This document shows, one piece after another, positions 10,637 through 19,860 of a stretch of DNA of 64,000 bases. Positions within the stretch are counted from its first letter, which is position 1, and each line of letters begins with the position of its first letter. Made by a program: the position numbers and the translations under genes. The notes beneath the pieces were generated by a model. The model was given only the letters and a program-made list of their open reading frames with translations. It searched no databases and was not told where the DNA came from. This stretch comes from Streptococcus infantis SK970 (GTDB lineage Bacteria > Bacillota > Bacilli > Lactobacillales > Streptococcaceae): assembly GCA_000223255.2 (NCBI GenBank), contig AFUT01000003.1, positions 310,001 to 374,000 of the forward strand. Reading direction: 5' to 3'.

Positions 10637-10685
10637 AGTGTCCCCTTTACTTTATCTCTTAATTATACCATATTTCTGCCTATGA

Positions 10686-10724
10686 AAATAGCCTTCTAGG
10701 AAGACTTTTCTCCTAAAAGGCTAG
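10686..10724 (-). terminator. patB terminator
   Basis: A hairpin (CTAGCCTTTTAGGAG pairing with CTTCCTAGAAGGCTA) lies just after the aminotransferase stop and runs into a T tract on the minus strand. Confidence 0.65.
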
Positions 10725-10727
10725 TTT

Positions 10728-11894
10728 TTAAAGATTTGAAAAAGTGGCAATGATTCGTTGGCAAACTTCTTCCAAGACAGATGTAGGCATGGCTACATTT
10801 AAGCGAGCATGGAGTGCTCCTTCTTCACCAAAGTCCAAGCCTCTATTCAGGATAACCTTGGCTTGGTCTCTTAAAAGCTTTCTTAGTTCTTCATCGCTAA
10901 TATCATAGGCTGAAAAATCAAGCCAAATGAGATAAGTTCCTTGAGGTTTCATGACCTTGATTTTCGTTTCTTTTCCAAATACATCCACTACATAATTGAT
11001 ATGCTTTTCGATTAATTCTTTGAGTTCTGTCAACCAATCTTCACCATATCGATAGGCAGCTTCTGTTGCCAAATATCCCAAACCTGAGATTTCATGTTGA
11101 TTATTAGCAAGCTGGCGTTTTTGGAAAGCCACTCTTAATTTAGGATTCTCGATGATAGCAAAAGAATTTTTAGTTCCAGCAATGTTGAAGGTCTTGGTAG
11201 CACTGCTTAAAATCAGTGAAAATTCTTTAAAATCATTATTTACCGTATTGAATGACTGGTGCTTGTTTCCAAATAAAGCCAAGTCTTGGTGAATCTCATC
11301 TGAAACTAGCAAGACTCCATGTTGTTGACACAGTTGTCCAATCTTCTCTAAGACTTCCTTCTCCCAAACACGTCCACCAGGATTATGAGGGTTGCAGAGA
11401 ACATAAAGTTTTACTTCCTCTTCAACAAAATCTTTCTCCAATTGATCAAAGTCAATCTCAAAAAGTCCGTCTTTTTCTACTAGAGAATTGGTGATTAGTC
11501 TACGATTATTGAGCTTAATACTGCGAGCAAAAGGAGGATAAACCGGTGTGTTAATGAGGACTGCTTGGCCTTCCTTGGTGAAGGCTTGAATAGCTGTTGA
11601 AATGGCAGGTACTACTCCCTCGATAAAGACTAGAGCATCCTTATCAAAGCGATAACCGTGCTGTTTTTCCTCCCAATGTTGAACAGCTTCAATCAATCCA
11701 TCACTAGCATAGGTATAACCATAAACTAATTGCTCTGCATAGTCATGGACTGTCTGACGAATCTCAGGTAAGACTTCAAAGTCCATATCAGCAATCCAGG
11801 CTGGCAATACTTGACGGTCAGTCTCGGCTTCTTTCCATTTGTAGGTATGGTGTCCAAAACGATTGGGCAAGGTCGTAAAATCATATTTTCCCAT
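10728..11894 (-). CDS. patB: PatB/MalY-family pyridoxal-phosphate C-S lyase
   Basis: A 388-residue fold-type I PLP enzyme of the MalY/PatB class, which cleaves cystathionine or cysteine-type C-S bonds to give homocysteine or sulfide, pyruvate and ammonia. The PLP lysine is in SSATKTFNIAGTK near residue 234, and substrate-pocket motifs NPHNPGG and SDEIHQDL precede it. It begins MGKYDFTTLPNRFGHHTYKW. It lies four bases downstream of the cystathionine synthase-type gene and shares its MET-box promoter, which supports a sulfur amino-acid role over a generic aminotransferase. Confidence 0.88.
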   Translation of the reverse strand: MGKYDFTTLPNRFGHHTYKWKEAETDRQVLPAWIADMDFEVLPEIRQTVHDYAEQLVYGYTYASDGLIEAVQHWEEKQHGYRFDKDALVFIEGVVPAISTAIQAFTKEGQAVLINTPVYPPFARSIKLNNRRLITNSLVEKDGLFEIDFDQLEKDFVEEEVKLYVLCNPHNPGGRVWEKEVLEKIGQLCQQHGVLLVSDEIHQDLALFGNKHQSFNTVNNDFKEFSLILSSATKTFNIAGTKNSFAIIENPKLRVAFQKRQLANNQHEISGLGYLATEAAYRYGEDWLTELKELIEKHINYVVDVFGKETKIKVMKPQGTYLIWLDFSAYDISDEELRKLLRDQAKVILNRGLDFGEEGALHARLNVAMPTSVLEEVCQRIIATFSNL

Positions 11895-11898
11895 AGTC

Positions 11899-12993
11899 TT
11901 ATCCTTCCAAGGCTTGACGCAAATCTTGAATCAAGTCCCTTGCATCCTCAATACCAATAGACAAGCGCAAGAGGTCATCTGTCAATCCATAAGAATGGCG
12001 AACCTCTGCAGGAATGTCTGCATGGGTTTGAGTAGTTGGGTAGGTAATCAGACTTTCTACACCACCCAAACTTTCAGCAAAAGAGAATACTTTCAAGGTA
12101 TTTAAGATATGAGGGATCCGTTTTTCATCTGCTACTTTAAATGAAATCATTCCCCCGCGTCCTGTATACAAAACTTCTTTGACAGCAGGTGAGTGTTCCA
12201 AAAAGGCTACAATTTCTTGAGCATTAGCTGTTGAGCGCTCCATACGAAGTGACAAGGTCTTAAGACCACGAATCAATTGATAACTATCAAATGGTGATAA
12301 AACAGCCCCTGTCGTATTGAGATTGTAAAAGAGTTTTTCGTATAAATCCGCACTATCTGTCACAACTACACCAGCTAGAACATCATTATGTCCTGCGAGG
12401 TATTTTGTCGCTGAATGAAGGACGATATCTGCCCCATCTTCAATTGGACGTTGGTAGATAGGACTGTAGAAGGTATTGTCCACGACAACTTTAGCACCCT
12501 TAGCATGAGCTAATGTTGACAATTTTTCAATATCAAATTCCAACATCAAAGGGTTGGTTGGTGTTTCGATATAGAGTACATCAACATCCTTTTCTAGCTC
12601 TTCAATTAACTCTTCTTCTGTGTGGGCATAGGTAAAGTGGAAACGACCTTCTTGCTCAACTTGATTGAACCAGCGGAAAGAGCCACCGTAAAGGTCACGG
12701 ACAGCCAAAACCTTGCTTCCTACTGGAAAAACACTAAAGGCTAACACAATCGCAGACATACCTGAACTAGTCGCTAGAGCATAGTGGGCTGATTCAATAG
12801 CTGCCAAGACTTCCTCTGCCTTGCTACGAGTTGGGTTTTTGGTGCGGGTATAGTCAAATCCAGTTGATTGACCAAATTCTGGGTGCTGATAAGTCGTTGA
12901 AAAGTGGATTGGTGTTACCAAAGCTCCCGTTGCCTCATCAGACTTGATCCCTGCTTGGGCTAAAATTGTGTTGATGTGAAATGATTTGCTCAT
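11899..12993 (-). CDS. metB: cystathionine gamma-synthase / PLP-dependent sulfur amino-acid enzyme
   Basis: A 364-residue member of the Cys/Met-metabolism PLP family, which makes cystathionine from an activated homoserine and cysteine or cleaves it. The PLP lysine is in LHSATKYLAGHNDV near residue 193, with YSSGMSAI and ETPTNPL motifs upstream. The family cannot be split into gamma-synthase and beta-lyase by eye, so metC activity is an alternative. The gamma-synthase call rests on resemblance to the pneumococcal metB-patB pair. A GGAGGTAAAGT site precedes the ATG, and a perfect MET-box lies upstream at 13070-13086. Confidence 0.82.
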   Translation of the reverse strand: MSKSFHINTILAQAGIKSDEATGALVTPIHFSTTYQHPEFGQSTGFDYTRTKNPTRSKAEEVLAAIESAHYALATSSGMSAIVLAFSVFPVGSKVLAVRDLYGGSFRWFNQVEQEGRFHFTYAHTEEELIEELEKDVDVLYIETPTNPLMLEFDIEKLSTLAHAKGAKVVVDNTFYSPIYQRPIEDGADIVLHSATKYLAGHNDVLAGVVVTDSADLYEKLFYNLNTTGAVLSPFDSYQLIRGLKTLSLRMERSTANAQEIVAFLEHSPAVKEVLYTGRGGMISFKVADEKRIPHILNTLKVFSFAESLGGVESLITYPTTQTHADIPAEVRHSYGLTDDLLRLSIGIEDARDLIQDLRQALEG

Positions 12994-13069
12994 ACTTTAC
13001 CTCCAAATCTATAGTAACTATTGTACCACTTATTTTGGATCCTTCGTTTTCTTGTTTTCAAGAGCTAGT

Positions 13070-13086
13070 TATAGTTTCAAACTATA
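13070..13086. promoter_or_regulatory. MET-box (MetR/MtaR operator) for metB-patB
   Basis: TATAGTTTCAAACTATA is a perfect 17-bp palindrome matching the streptococcal MET-box TATAGTTTSAAACTATA, bound by the LysR-type regulator MetR/MtaR. It lies about 77 bp upstream of the metB start, above a TACAAT -10 candidate near 13021, which suits an activator. It abuts the aliB terminator. Confidence 0.8.
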
Positions 13087-13087
13087 C

Positions 13088-13122
13088 AAAAACGATAGCT
13101 TCCTGAGAAACTATCGTTTTTC
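13088..13122. terminator. bidirectional terminator after aliB
   Basis: An inverted repeat (AAAAACGATAG / CTATCGTTTTT) with a 12-base loop sits just beyond the aliB stop. Confidence 0.75.
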
Positions 13123-13138
13123 CTGTTGAATAGACTGA

Positions 13139-15097
13139 TTATTTAACGTGTTTGGCAAGATCTTCTTGGGCTTTTTTGTTAGATTCTTCTTTTTCTTTCA
13201 GCCATTTTTGTCTAGCTTCTTCATATTCAGCCGTTGTGACAACTTTATCTTGTAGTTTAACGTATTTGTAGGATTCAACACCCTTGTTACCCGCTTGAGA
13301 GAAGGCAGCAGAGAATGGTACAGTTTTTCTGATTCCTGGTGTTCCACCAAGAGATACGCTTGGAAGCGTGAGAGAGCTATCCACTAACCAAGCTTGTGCT
13401 TCAGCGTATTTGTCATAACGTTTTGTCAAATCTTGTTCAGCATTAGCTTCTTCTAGCATCTTAGTGTAGGTATCCAAGCCAACCGCAGTTGCTTTAGCAT
13501 TACTTTCACCAGGTTCTAAGCCAAGGTTTTGCAATGAACCACCATTTGTTAGGTTAAGTGTATCAAGATAAGTTGATGGATCCTGGTAGTCAGGGCTCCA
13601 ACCACCATTGTAGAGGTCATAATCTTTTTGAGCCGCTGTATTGGCAAGGTAACCGATGCTATCCATTTCTTCAGTGCTCAACATTTGAATATCGATGACG
13701 ACATTATCTGCACCCAAGACAGACTCGATAGATTGTTTGAAGGAACTTGCCTCTTGGACACCCTTCTTATATGATTGGTCTACTGGCAAGTCTAGGTGAA
13801 TAGGGAATTGTACGCCTTTAGCTTCCAATTCTTTTTTGGCTTGTGCAAAAGCTTCTTTAGCCTTATCAGCATTATAGTAGGCATCTTGGGCATCCGCAAA
13901 GTTCACATTTTGCCATACTTGGCCGTAGTTAACCATCTTAGAAGCTACGACATTACCAAAATCTTTACCATCAAGTGTTACAAATGAAGGTGGAACGAGC
14001 AAATTTCTGATAATCTTTGTTGCTCCCTCTTCCCCTTGTGACTGAGCACCATAAGCTGTACGGTCATAGGCAAAGTTAATGGCTTGACGGAATGATTTGT
14101 TTAAGACTGCTTCTTGTTGGGCTGTCTTTTCAGCATCTGTCGTTTTTGATGTATGGTTATATGATTTTCTATCTAGGTTAAAGTTAAAGTAGAAAGAAGT
14201 CGCAGTTTGCATACTATAGATGATATTATCCTTGTATTTCTCTTGTACACCTGCAAAACTTGAACTATTTGGATAGAGACGAGCAAAACTATAGACACCT
14301 TCGCTAAAGTTACGAACTAGTGCATCTTGGTCGCTTCCGTCATAGTAAGTCAACTTGACATCATCTACAAATACATTCTTTGCATCCCAATAGTTTGGAT
14401 TTTTCTTGTATTCAAGTACAGATTTAGATGTGAATGATTTGAGAATAAATGGACCATTATACAAGATGTTTGCTGGATCCACTTTACCGAAATCATCTCC
14501 TTTTGAGTTCAAGAAGTCAGCATTTACTGGGAACAGAATAGTTGCAGTTGTTTTTGAATTCCAATAAGGTTCTGGTTGAGTCAAAGTATATTGAACAGTC
14601 TGGTCATCAATAGCCTTCACTCCAACTGTTGAAAAGTCTGTTGTTTTCCCGCTAACGTAATCAGCCAAACCAACAACTGAATCTTGAACTAAATACAATG
14701 CTTCTGATTTTTTATCCGCAGCATACTTCAATCCTGTCACAAAATCTTGTGCAGTAACTGGAGCGTACTCTTCACCATCTGCTGTATACCATTTGGCATC
14801 CTTACGAAGTTTGTAAGTATAAGTCAAACCATCTTTGGAAACAGTCCAATCTTCTGCCAATGAAGGAATGTAGTTCCCGTATTGGTCATTTTCCATCAAA
14901 CCATCTACCAAGTTTGTCACAACATCACCTGTTGTTGCACGATTCTCTAAGAGATAGTTCAGACTAGATGGATCGCTACTATATACATAGTTGTATGATT
15001 TTGAAGAGCTAGCTGAGTTGCTACAAGCCGCCAATAGAAGACCGGCACTTAGGGCAAGGCCTGCTAGCGTCAGATATTTTGCCTTAGACTTTTTCAT
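13139..15097 (-). CDS. aliB: oligopeptide ABC transporter substrate-binding lipoprotein AliB
   Basis: A 652-residue solute-binding protein of the AmiA/AliA/AliB type that captures peptides at the cell surface for the Ami permease encoded elsewhere. The signal peptide MKKSKAKYLTLAGLALSAG ends in the lipobox LLAACSN, so it should be lipid-anchored. The SBP_bac_5 domain fills the rest, with YVYSSDPSSLNYLLENRATT at the start of the fold and the lysine-rich C-terminal tail seen in this family. ATG at 15097 was chosen because a GGAGG site precedes it. No permease or ATPase genes are adjacent, as is usual for orphan Ali lipoproteins. Confidence 0.93.
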   Translation of the reverse strand: MKKSKAKYLTLAGLALSAGLLLAACSNSASSSKSYNYVYSSDPSSLNYLLENRATTGDVVTNLVDGLMENDQYGNYIPSLAEDWTVSKDGLTYTYKLRKDAKWYTADGEEYAPVTAQDFVTGLKYAADKKSEALYLVQDSVVGLADYVSGKTTDFSTVGVKAIDDQTVQYTLTQPEPYWNSKTTATILFPVNADFLNSKGDDFGKVDPANILYNGPFILKSFTSKSVLEYKKNPNYWDAKNVFVDDVKLTYYDGSDQDALVRNFSEGVYSFARLYPNSSSFAGVQEKYKDNIIYSMQTATSFYFNFNLDRKSYNHTSKTTDAEKTAQQEAVLNKSFRQAINFAYDRTAYGAQSQGEEGATKIIRNLLVPPSFVTLDGKDFGNVVASKMVNYGQVWQNVNFADAQDAYYNADKAKEAFAQAKKELEAKGVQFPIHLDLPVDQSYKKGVQEASSFKQSIESVLGADNVVIDIQMLSTEEMDSIGYLANTAAQKDYDLYNGGWSPDYQDPSTYLDTLNLTNGGSLQNLGLEPGESNAKATAVGLDTYTKMLEEANAEQDLTKRYDKYAEAQAWLVDSSLTLPSVSLGGTPGIRKTVPFSAAFSQAGNKGVESYKYVKLQDKVVTTAEYEEARQKWLKEKEESNKKAQEDLAKHVK

Positions 15098-15225
15098 AAA
15101 CAGAACCTCCAAATTTAAATATTTGTATCATTATACGGCTATTGTTTTTTTAGTCAAGCAATTATGCTCTAAAAATTTATTTTTTCTACATTTTTTATAT
15201 TTTTTTGTATTTTTTCAAGAAAAAA

Positions 15226-15272
15226 AGAACAATTTAGACTTTTTTACGTAAAAAGTTCAAATCGTTCCTTTT
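15226..15272 (-). terminator. terminator of the flippase gene
   Basis: A long imperfect hairpin (GGAACGATTTGAACTTTTT with its partner AAAAAGTCTAAATTGTTC) is followed by seven T on the minus strand, downstream of the flippase stop at 15285. Confidence 0.75.
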
Positions 15273-15284
15273 ATTTATTAACTA

Positions 15285-16907
15285 TTATGATATTTTCAAG
15301 CGTGCTCGTAACTGATTCGCTTTTGCCTGACCAATAACCTTATCCAAGAGACGAGTATAGAGACACATAACTCCGTAAAGCCCGCCACCGATTGTACCAA
15401 TTAAGGCGACATATAGGAAACTCCAAAAACGTCCTGTTGGTTGGAATACAAATCCAATAAACCATTGCAAGAGTCCTACTAGAATAAACATAACTAGAGT
15501 CAAAATAGTAACTAAGATTGTTCTCTTCAGAATAATCTTTCGACGTGCACCTGTAACCTGACAGATATCACGGTACATCAAGACATTTGGAATAATGAGA
15601 CCGATAGTCGTTGAAATTAGGGGGCCATAACTATGGAAAATCGCTATCGATGGTAATTGTAAAACAATCTTAGCAATTGAGCCATAAACAAAATACAAGA
15701 CTGCCTTACGGTTACGGAACATAGCCTGAAGCATAGGGGACAAGACCATGTACAAGCCTAGAATGGTTGATTGCAAGACCGCAAAGATAAATAAGCCCAT
15801 AGCCAAGCCATCTGGCTTACCGTAAAAGACTGTATAGAGTGGTTCACCTACCATGACTACTCCAACAGTTGCTGGAAGTAAGAATAAGAAGAGCATGGTG
15901 ATACTATCTTGCACCAACCGAGCAGCTGCTTGCAAATCACCCTTGACATAGTTCTCAGTTAAAAGTGGTAATCCTACACTACCGATCGAAACTCCAACCG
16001 AAATCAAAATCATAGTGATTTTATTAGGATTGGCAGAGAAATAAGAAAACATGACAACTAAGTCTTCATTACTATAGTTGGTAAACCACTTCATGCTATT
16101 GATAAAGGTCATTTGGTCCAAGATTTGGAAAAGCTGAATAGCCGAACCAGTCAAGATAAAAGGAATTGCTTCCTTAATCGTATCAACCAAAAGACTCTTA
16201 CTATCAATCTTATCTCGTGTTTCAAAAACTTTTTGGAGCAATCCTTCCTTATAAAGGAAATAAAGCAAGACTGCAAAACTAGCTACCATTCCCACAAAAG
16301 CAGCAAAAGTAGATTGAGTAACTGCTGATAGATAATCTTTTGAACCGAGCTTCATGATGATAAAGGTTGCTAAGAGCATCCAAATCACACGGATAACCTG
16401 CTCAGCAATTTGACTCATGGCATAAGGTTTAAGATTATTCATCCCTTGGAAAAATCCACGGATAACACTCATGGACGGGAAAATCAAGACAGCCCAAGCT
16501 AGACTCTGCATAATGGGAATCAAATCTTTCCCGACACCGGAAAGATCGGCCAACCACGGTGCAAAGAGATATAAGATCAAAGCAAAGGCAAGTCCCAATA
16601 CGGTCATAAAGCCTAAGAAGCTTCGAATAAGAGCGAAACTATGATCTTCCTCATGCATGGTATTGTATTTAGCAACCTGCTTAGCAACTGCAACTGGGAT
16701 ACCTGCTGTCGAAATCAACAAGAACCAGGCGTAGATATTATAACCCATGGTAAAGAGACCATTAGCCGTTGCAGCATAAGTTCCCATCCAAATATACCAA
16801 GGGATAATGTAAATAGCCCCGAGCAAGCGACTGATAAAGTTACTAGCTGTAAGCCAGGCAGTCCCGCGTAACATCTGGGCCTGCTGATGATTATTTTCGT
16901 TAGACAT
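15285..16907 (-). CDS. murJ: MATE/MVF-fold polysaccharide or lipid II flippase (YtgP/MurJ type)
   Basis: A 540-residue polytopic membrane protein with about 14 predicted helices, starting MSNENNHQQAQMLRGTAWL after a GAGGAAGTT site. The opening GTAWLTASNFISRLLGAIYIIPWY and the overall layout match Gram-positive YtgP, which serves as the lipid II flippase (MurJ function) in pneumococcus. It would move undecaprenyl-linked peptidoglycan precursor to the outer leaflet. It is divergent from murE across about 100 bp, a fitting neighbour. An alternative reading is a general polysaccharide exporter of the Wzx family. No disruption is seen. Confidence 0.85.
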   Translation of the reverse strand: MSNENNHQQAQMLRGTAWLTASNFISRLLGAIYIIPWYIWMGTYAATANGLFTMGYNIYAWFLLISTAGIPVAVAKQVAKYNTMHEEDHSFALIRSFLGFMTVLGLAFALILYLFAPWLADLSGVGKDLIPIMQSLAWAVLIFPSMSVIRGFFQGMNNLKPYAMSQIAEQVIRVIWMLLATFIIMKLGSKDYLSAVTQSTFAAFVGMVASFAVLLYFLYKEGLLQKVFETRDKIDSKSLLVDTIKEAIPFILTGSAIQLFQILDQMTFINSMKWFTNYSNEDLVVMFSYFSANPNKITMILISVGVSIGSVGLPLLTENYVKGDLQAAARLVQDSITMLFLFLLPATVGVVMVGEPLYTVFYGKPDGLAMGLFIFAVLQSTILGLYMVLSPMLQAMFRNRKAVLYFVYGSIAKIVLQLPSIAIFHSYGPLISTTIGLIIPNVLMYRDICQVTGARRKIILKRTILVTILTLVMFILVGLLQWFIGFVFQPTGRFWSFLYVALIGTIGGGLYGVMCLYTRLLDKVIGQAKANQLRARLKIS

Positions 16908-17012
16908 AACTTCCTCATTCATTTTTAATAACTAGGAAATGTTCCTTATCTTCCATTATAAACTTTTCCTTGTTACTTGTAAAATTCAGACTTTCAGTTT
17001 ACAATAGAAAGT

Positions 17013-18458
17013 ATGATAAAGATTGAAACCGTATTAGATATTTTAAAGAAAGATGGTCTCTTTCGCGAGATTATCAACCAAGGGCATTACCACTATCATT
17101 TCAGTGATATCATTTTCGATACCATCTGCTACGATAGTCGAAAAGCAAACCATAATAGCCTCTTTTTTGTAAAAGGAGCTGCTTTTAAGAAGGAATTTCT
17201 TCTTTCGGCAATCTCACAAGGACTCGGTTGGTATGTAGCCGAGCAGGATTATGAAGTAGGCATTCCTGTCATCGTTGTTAGCGATATTAAGAAGTCTATG
17301 AGTTTGATTGCCATGGAATTTTATGGTAACCCGCAGGAAAAACTAAAACTTCTTGCTTTCACTGGTACTAAAGGAAAAACTACAGCAGCTTACTTCGCTT
17401 ACAATATCTTAAATCAGCAACATCGTCCGGCTATGTTATCAACTATGAATACGACTTTGGACGGTAAGACTTTCTTTAAATCTGCTCTGACGACACCTGA
17501 AAGCATCGACCTCTTTGATATGATGGCGCAGGCAGTTGATAATGGAAGAAGCCACCTTATTATGGAAGTTTCTAGTCAAGCCTACTTGGTGAAGCGAGTC
17601 TACGGCCTCACTTTTGATGTAGGAGTGTTCCTAAATATCAGTCCTGACCATATTGGCCCTATTGAGCATCCAACTTTTGAGGATTACTTCTACCATAAGC
17701 GTCTCTTGATGAAAAATAGCCGTGCAGTAGTTATCAATAGTGATATGGACCACTTCTTTGTCTTGAAAGAACAAGTTGAGAATCAGGAACATGATTTCTA
17801 CGGTAGTCAATCTGATAACCAAATCGAAAACTCCAAAGCCTTTAGCTTCTCAGCTACTGGTAAATTAGCTGGCGATTATGATATCCAGTTGATTGGACAT
17901 TTTAACCAAGAAAATGCAGTCGCAGCTGGACTTGCCTGCCTTCGTTTAGGTGCTAGTCTGGATGACATCAAAAAAGGGATTGCGACTACTCGCGTACCTG
18001 GTCGTATGGAAGTTCTCACTCAGAAAAATGGCGCAAAAGTTTTCATCGACTACGCCCACAATGGTGACAGTCTTAAAAAACTAATCTCTGTCGTTGAAAC
18101 TCATCAAACTGGAAAGATTGCTTTAGTCCTTGGTTCGACTGGAAACAAGGGAGAAAGCCGTCGAAAGGACTTTGGACTTCTCCTCAATCAACATCCTGAA
18201 ATCCAAGTCTTTCTAACAGCTGATGATCCAAACTACGAAGATCCAATGGCCATTGCAGATGAAATCAGTAGCTATATCCATCATCCTGTTGAAAAGATTG
18301 TCGATCGTGAACAAGCCATCAAGGCTGCGATGTCTGTTACAAGTCAAGAACTGGATGCTGTGATTATAGCTGGCAAAGGAGCTGACTGCTACCAAATCAT
18401 TCAAGGTAAGAAAGAAGACTATCCAGGTGATGCAGCCATGGCAGAACGTTATCTGTAG
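17013..18458 (+). CDS. murE: UDP-MurNAc-L-Ala-D-Glu--L-lysine ligase
   Basis: MurE adds the third stem-peptide residue to UDP-MurNAc-dipeptide in the cytoplasm. The 481-residue protein has the N-terminal [17 protein letters not shown] motif, the ATP loop [15 protein letters not shown] near residue 116, a central [13 protein letters not shown] block and the C-terminal specificity region DDPNYEDP near residue 404. Diaminopimelate enzymes carry DNPR there, so this is an L-lysine enzyme, matching streptococcal walls. The gene is intact and divergent from the flippase gene. Confidence 0.95.
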   Translation: MIKIETVLDILKKDGLFREIINQGHYHYHFSDIIFDTICYDSRKANHNSLFFVKGAAFKKEFLLSAISQGLGWYVAEQDYEVGIPVIVVSDIKKSMSLIAMEFYGNPQEKLKLLAFTGTKGKTTAAYFAYNILNQQHRPAMLSTMNTTLDGKTFFKSALTTPESIDLFDMMAQAVDNGRSHLIMEVSSQAYLVKRVYGLTFDVGVFLNISPDHIGPIEHPTFEDYFYHKRLLMKNSRAVVINSDMDHFFVLKEQVENQEHDFYGSQSDNQIENSKAFSFSATGKLAGDYDIQLIGHFNQENAVAAGLACLRLGASLDDIKKGIATTRVPGRMEVLTQKNGAKVFIDYAHNGDSLKKLISVVETHQTGKIALVLGSTGNKGESRRKDFGLLLNQHPEIQVFLTADDPNYEDPMAIADEISSYIHHPVEKIVDREQAIKAAMSVTSQELDAVIIAGKGADCYQIIQGKKEDYPGDAAMAERYL

Positions 18459-18470
18459 TATATTTAAAGA

Positions 18471-18642
18471 AGAGGCTGGGACAAAAGTCCTAGCCTCTCA
18501 ATTGTCATTGGATTATCGAGCAAGACGCAGTGGTTGAGTGGGCTCTACTACGCTGATTTCATCAGCTTTTACAGCCCTACTCAACTGTGCGGAGGTGGGA
18601 CGACGAAATCGAATTCTAACGAATTACCGATTTCTGTCCCAC
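18471..18642. repeat. mitis-group intergenic repeat made of three hairpins
   Basis: Three nested inverted repeats fill the gap between murE and the convergent DUF1803 gene. Hairpin 1 (18471-18498) pairs AGAGGCTGGGAC with GTCCTAGCCTCT. Hairpin 2 (18534-18584) pairs TTGAGTGGGCT with AGCCCTACTCAA around an inner GCTGATTTCATCAGC. Hairpin 3 (18595-18642) pairs GTGGGAC and GAAATCG with CGATTTC and GTCCCAC. It resembles the RUP-type small mobile repeats described in pneumococcus, but I cannot assign the family. Variants of the two end modules recur at 63071-63390. It may also terminate both converging genes. Confidence 0.65.
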
Positions 18643-18653
18643 TCTCTCTTCTA

Positions 18654-19301
18654 TTATTTTATAAAGATGAGTCTTTCCTTATCAAATTCTACAGCTAACT
18701 CATATTTCCCATCTTCATTCTGAACGATGTAACCTAATAAGACTAGACTATCAACAAAGATATCCCGTCGTTTCTGCATGAGTTGATCTTTTTTGAGAAA
18801 TTTGAGCAAAAATGTTGTCATATACTTGAGAGCATACTCAGGGTTGACATCACCCAAAACAGCATAGAGTTTCTGCTGATCTTCTGTCAGCGGATACTGG
18901 TGCTTAACCTTATAAAAATAATTAGACAAGGTCATCTTTACTCTAGCAAAATCCGTATACTCAACTAGGATAGCTGCATTTGTTTGGTTACGTAATTCAG
19001 TCTGAAATTCTTTCTCCAGGATTTCTAGATAGATGGGACTATCATCTCTTACAAAGACTTCTTGGTCTAGTTCAAGAGATTTTGTAGATTCTAGAAAGGG
19101 AAGATTGAGATAATAGCGTTTATTCTCTCTCGCAATCAAACCCGCTTTAATATATTCCTCCAAAAACTTATCAACTGGTATCTCTGGAAACTGAGCCTTG
19201 ATTTCACGGAGGATAACATCATCATGCCGATCAAGATAGTCAACCAAATCTCTAAAAAATGGCTGTCGCGTCAAACGTGATGGATTAAAAATCTGAATCA
19301 T
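18654..19301 (-). CDS. DUF1803-family protein
   Basis: A 215-residue soluble protein, MIQIFNPSRLTRQPFFRDLVDYLDRHDDVIL, recognised as the DUF1803 family of streptococci. It is mostly helical and charged, with no signal peptide, membrane segment or catalytic motif visible. The N-terminal half reads like a winged-helix (REIKAQFPEIPVDKFLEEYIKAGLIARENKRYYLNL), which could mean nucleic-acid or protein binding, but this is inference. It overlaps the upstream hydrolase gene by 17 bases, so the two are probably translationally coupled. Confidence 0.8.
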   Translation of the reverse strand: MIQIFNPSRLTRQPFFRDLVDYLDRHDDVILREIKAQFPEIPVDKFLEEYIKAGLIARENKRYYLNLPFLESTKSLELDQEVFVRDDSPIYLEILEKEFQTELRNQTNAAILVEYTDFARVKMTLSNYFYKVKHQYPLTEDQQKLYAVLGDVNPEYALKYMTTFLLKFLKKDQLMQKRRDIFVDSLVLLGYIVQNEDGKYELAVEFDKERLIFIK

Positions 19302-19797
19302 GAAGATTCCTTTCTTTACATACTAAAAGTGGAGAGGCTGCCAACTGACTGGGATTGGTCCCCGGCTGGTTCAGAGGCACAGTAATCCCCAACTCTCGAT
19401 AATATTCTCTCCAGAAATCACTGATTTCCTGTGTATCATCACCAAACTTCATGGGAATGGTCTCATAAATAGGGAGGATTTCTGCTACAAACTGGGAACA
19501 ATAGAAACCATCTCCATCTGGATAAAAGGACGCATTGTAGGGAGCCCCTAAAAGACTCTCTGCTCGCTTTTTGACCTCTGTACAATCAATCTGCTCATAG
19601 TGATAAAGGTCATATACTTTCCCGTGTTCAAAGAATTCCTCAGGAGACTGAGCAAGGACACCACTTTCTACCGTGGCATGATAGACCTGTCCGTCCAAAA
19701 AGATGGCCACATGGCTATAGTTTCCAGTAGATGCCTGGATAGCCTGTCCTATATTCGAATCATCCTTCACAAAAATCAAATCGCCATTTTCTAACAT
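19285..19797 (-). CDS. YiiX/YebB-like NlpC/P60-superfamily cysteine hydrolase
   Basis: A 170-residue protein of the permuted papain-like YiiX group. The LENGDLIFVKDDS opening, the conserved His in NYSHVAIFLDG near residue 29 and the Cys in GFYCSQFVAEIL near residue 98 form the expected catalytic pair. Members are thought to act on amide or ester bonds of lipids or wall peptides; the substrate here is unknown. There is no signal peptide, so it is probably cytoplasmic. It is coupled to DUF1803 downstream and separated from ppaC by its own leader. Confidence 0.8.
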   Translation of the reverse strand: MLENGDLIFVKDDSNIGQAIQASTGNYSHVAIFLDGQVYHATVESGVLAQSPEEFFEHGKVYDLYHYEQIDCTEVKKRAESLLGAPYNASFYPDGDGFYCSQFVAEILPIYETIPMKFGDDTQEISDFWREYYRELGITVPLNQPGTNPSQLAASPLLVCKERNLHDSDF

Positions 19798-19811
19798 ACT
19801 TCTCTCCTAGC

Positions 19812-19838
19812 AAAAAAGGAGCCGAAACTCCTTTTTAA
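19812..19838. terminator. ppaC terminator
   Basis: AAAAAAGGAG / CTCCTTTTT inverted repeat with a 6-base loop, between the ppaC stop and the YiiX-like gene; T tract present on both strands. Confidence 0.8.
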
Positions 19839-19860
19839 CAATGGGCTTTCCCATCTATGA

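Noticed and set aside
15181..15250. AT-rich tract as a replication or attachment site
   Set aside because: No direct repeats, DnaA boxes or integrase gene nearby; the tract is explained by the aliB upstream region and a terminator.
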